A stretch of DNA of 64,000 nucleotides from JAEYFP01 sp964579795 (GTDB lineage: Bacteria; Bacillota; Clostridia; Lachnospirales; Lachnospiraceae). The stretch is taken from assembly GCA_964579795.1 (NCBI GenBank), contig CAZOHM010000009.1:15263-79262 (forward strand). Direction: 5' to 3'. The notes beneath the pieces are model-generated. The model saw only the letters and a program-made list of their open reading frames with translations. It made no database searches and was not told the origin of the DNA. The translations under genes were made by a program, and so were the position numbers. The first letter of the stretch is position 1. Each line of letters opens with the position of its first letter. This document shows, piece by piece, positions 62,704 to 64,000 of the stretch.

Positions 62704-63537
62704 ATGAGAGATTTAAAGAAAATCGCTGCACTTGGTATGGCAGCAGTCATGATGTTTGCACTTACTGCATGTGGAAACAGTGCAAGCACAGTAACGGAAT
62801 CAGCTACAGATGCAGATGCAGCAGCTTCAACAGAGGGTGTTGCTGAAGACACAAAGGCAGCAGACGGAAAGGTTTACCAGATTGCAACAGATACAACATT
62901 TGCTCCATTTGAATTTGAGAATGACAGCAGTGAACTGGTAGGTATTGATATGGATCTGTTAAAGGCAATTGCAGAGGATCAGGGATTCAAGTATGAAGTT
63001 CAGAGTGTTGGATTCAATGCAGCTATGACAGCTCTTGAAGCTGGCGAAGTTGATGGAATGATTGCAGGTATGTCTATTACTGATGAGAGAAGAGAAAAGT
63101 ATGATTTCTCAGAAGCATATTATGATTCAGGTGTAGGTATGGCAGTACTTGCAGATTCAGATATTGCATCTTATGAAGATCTTGCAGGAAAGCAGGTTGC
63201 AGCAAAGATTGGTACTGAAGGATGTACATTTGCAGAATCAATTGCAGACAAATATGGCTTTACAATTACACAGTTTGAGGATTCTTCAACAATGTATCAG
63301 GATGTACTTGCCGGAACATCAGCAGCATGTTTTGATGATTATCCTGTACTCGGTTATGAAATAACAAGAGGAATTGGATTTAAGCTTCCTATGGAAATGG
63401 AAAAAGGTTCTTCTTATGGATTTGCAGTATTAAAGGGTGAAGATCCAGAGCTCCTTGAAATGTTTGATAAGGGACTTGCTAACCTGAAGGCAAATGGTAA
63501 ATATGACGAGATTTTGAATACTTATATTTCAAAGTAA
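62704..63537 (+). CDS. Amino-acid ABC transporter substrate-binding lipoprotein
   Basis: A 277-residue family 3 solute-binding protein. The lipoprotein signal ends ALTAC (Cys at about residue 22). A short Ser/Ala/Thr linker follows. The family-3 motif is visible as VGIDMDLLKAIAEDQGFKYE, then GEVDGMIAGMSITDERREKYDFSEAYYDSG. The ligand is probably a polar amino acid such as glutamine, cystine or arginine. It heads an operon with the permease at 63646, separated by a stem-loop. AAGGAGG precedes the ATG; TTGACA at 62641 may be its -35. Confidence 0.92.
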   Translation: MRDLKKIAALGMAAVMMFALTACGNSASTVTESATDADAAASTEGVAEDTKAADGKVYQIATDTTFAPFEFENDSSELVGIDMDLLKAIAEDQGFKYEVQSVGFNAAMTALEAGEVDGMIAGMSITDERREKYDFSEAYYDSGVGMAVLADSDIASYEDLAGKQVAAKIGTEGCTFAESIADKYGFTITQFEDSSTMYQDVLAGTSAACFDDYPVLGYEITRGIGFKLPMEMEKGSSYGFAVLKGEDPELLEMFDKGLANLKANGKYDEILNTYISK

Positions 63538-63571
63538 GATACTTGTAATAGATGAATATATAGTAAATGCA

Positions 63572-63612
63572 GGAGAGTCTGCCACATAGGAAAGTGGTGT
63601 GGTGGATTCTCC
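63572..63612 (+). terminator. Intercistronic stem-loop in the amino-acid transporter operon
   Basis: GGAGA.TC pairs with GATTCTCC, with further pairing of GCCAC and GTGG and a small mismatch. There is no strong T tract. It may stabilise the binding-protein transcript or weaken read-through into the permease. Confidence 0.5.
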
Positions 63613-63645
63613 CTATATTAAAAGAAGGGTTTTGAGGTGGCTTGT

Positions 63646-64000
63646 ATGGCTTTTTTTGATTTGATTATCAGGTACTTTCCATCCTTTGTGGATGCGTTGG
63701 TTATGACATTGAAACTGGCAGTTTTTTCTCTGCTGTTTGCGACGATACTGGGTGTTATTTTCAGTTTGTTTACTGTGTCAAATGTAAAACCATTACAAGT
63801 GATTTCAGCAATCTATATTGACATTATCAGAGGAACACCTTTACTTGTTCAGACATTTATCATTTATTATGGTCTGGCAGGTGTATTAAGACCGACAGGT
63901 TTTGCATGGGCAAATGTCGGAGGTCCGTTTACAGCCGGTGTAGTTGCATTAAGTTTGAATGCCGGTGCATATATGGCAGAAATTATCAGAGGCGGTATCG
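63646..64000 (+). CDS. Amino-acid ABC transporter permease, truncated by the window edge
   Basis: The frame is open from the ATG at 63646 to the last base (118 codons seen). GAGGTGG lies at 63634-63640. The start reads MAFFDLIIRYFPSFVDAL, then the first helices (LKLAVFSLLFATILGVIF), the family motif IDIIRGTPLLVQTFIIYYG and, near the edge, ALSLNAGAYMAEIIRGG, the beginning of the EAA-type region of HisM/GlnP permeases. It works with the binding protein just upstream; the ATPase gene probably follows outside the window. Confidence 0.93.
   Translation, partial: MAFFDLIIRYFPSFVDALVMTLKLAVFSLLFATILGVIFSLFTVSNVKPLQVISAIYIDIIRGTPLLVQTFIIYYGLAGVLRPTGFAWANVGGPFTAGVVALSLNAGAYMAEIIRGGI

Overview
The window looks like chromosomal DNA from a low-GC Gram-positive gut anaerobe of the Lachnospiraceae (Roseburia/Eubacterium rectale-like). 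This is inferred from AT-rich genes with strong GGAGG ribosome sites, many TGnTATAAT-type promoters, Ala/Glu-rich lipoprotein linkers after an LxxC lipobox, an alpha/beta-type spore protein, a chemoreceptor, and the gene order tig-clpP-clpX-lon-engB. No rRNA, tRNA, CRISPR array or intact mobile element was seen. The sequence contains one 10-N assembly gap, inside clpP.

Region by region. (1) 1-12 kb is an alpha-glucan utilisation locus. It holds a degenerate RsbW-like protein with a STAS partner and a LacI regulator, glycogen/maltodextrin phosphorylase, a DMT exporter, a maltodextrin ABC importer (binding protein plus two permeases, no ATPase), 4-alpha-glucanotransferase and a second LacI regulator. 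LacI-type operators sit inside the glgP promoter and just downstream of the malE promoter. (2) 12-14.4 kb carries small housekeeping genes: CYTH protein, DJ-1 protein, spore protein, ECF-type membrane protein. (3) 14.4-23.9 kb is the protein quality control block (trigger factor, ClpP, ClpX, Lon, EngB), then an AI-2E-family permease, TruA and a CDF metal transporter. (4) 23.9-29 kb encodes a BMP-type nucleoside ABC importer. (5) 29-35 kb has an SH3-domain surface protein and a Bce-type two-component system with its ABC transporter. (6) 35-41.9 kb has a TetR regulator behind a 13-bp tandem-repeat leader, a small membrane protein, a phosphoesterase, a double-receiver regulator, a hybrid kinase with Hpt domain, and an MFS transporter.

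(7) 41.9-45.8 kb is a looser region: a decayed 0.6-kb stretch, the manganese exporter mntP, an intergenic region with about 20-bp repeats, and a DUF2975 / small HTH / DUF4173 membrane-protein operon. (8) 45.8-48.1 kb, minus strand, encodes a MATE transporter and an aldo/keto reductase. (9) 48.2-54.4 kb is a DNA-repair-flavoured cluster: a radical SAM protein with its DUF4130-type partner, an HPr-like protein, an XPD/DinG-type helicase carrying a PD-(D/E)XK nuclease domain, and endonuclease IV. A SOS-box-like site lies in the first promoter. (10) 54.5-64 kb has a GH13 alpha-glucosidase-type enzyme, a chemoreceptor, two tandem paralogous SGNH hydrolases, a second MATE transporter, a 1-phosphofructokinase-type kinase, and the start of an amino-acid ABC importer that runs off the right edge.

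How the genes fit together: maltodextrins enter through the MalEFG-like importer. MalQ, GlgP and probably the signal-less GH13 enzyme at 54.6 kb then convert them inside the cell to glucose and glucose-1-phosphate, under LacI-family control. The most unusual observations are the seven-copy 13-bp repeat overlapping the tetR promoter, the repair cluster with its SOS-like box and helicase-nuclease fusion, the repeat-rich promoter region of the DUF2975-HTH-DUF4173 operon, and the tandem SGNH pair.
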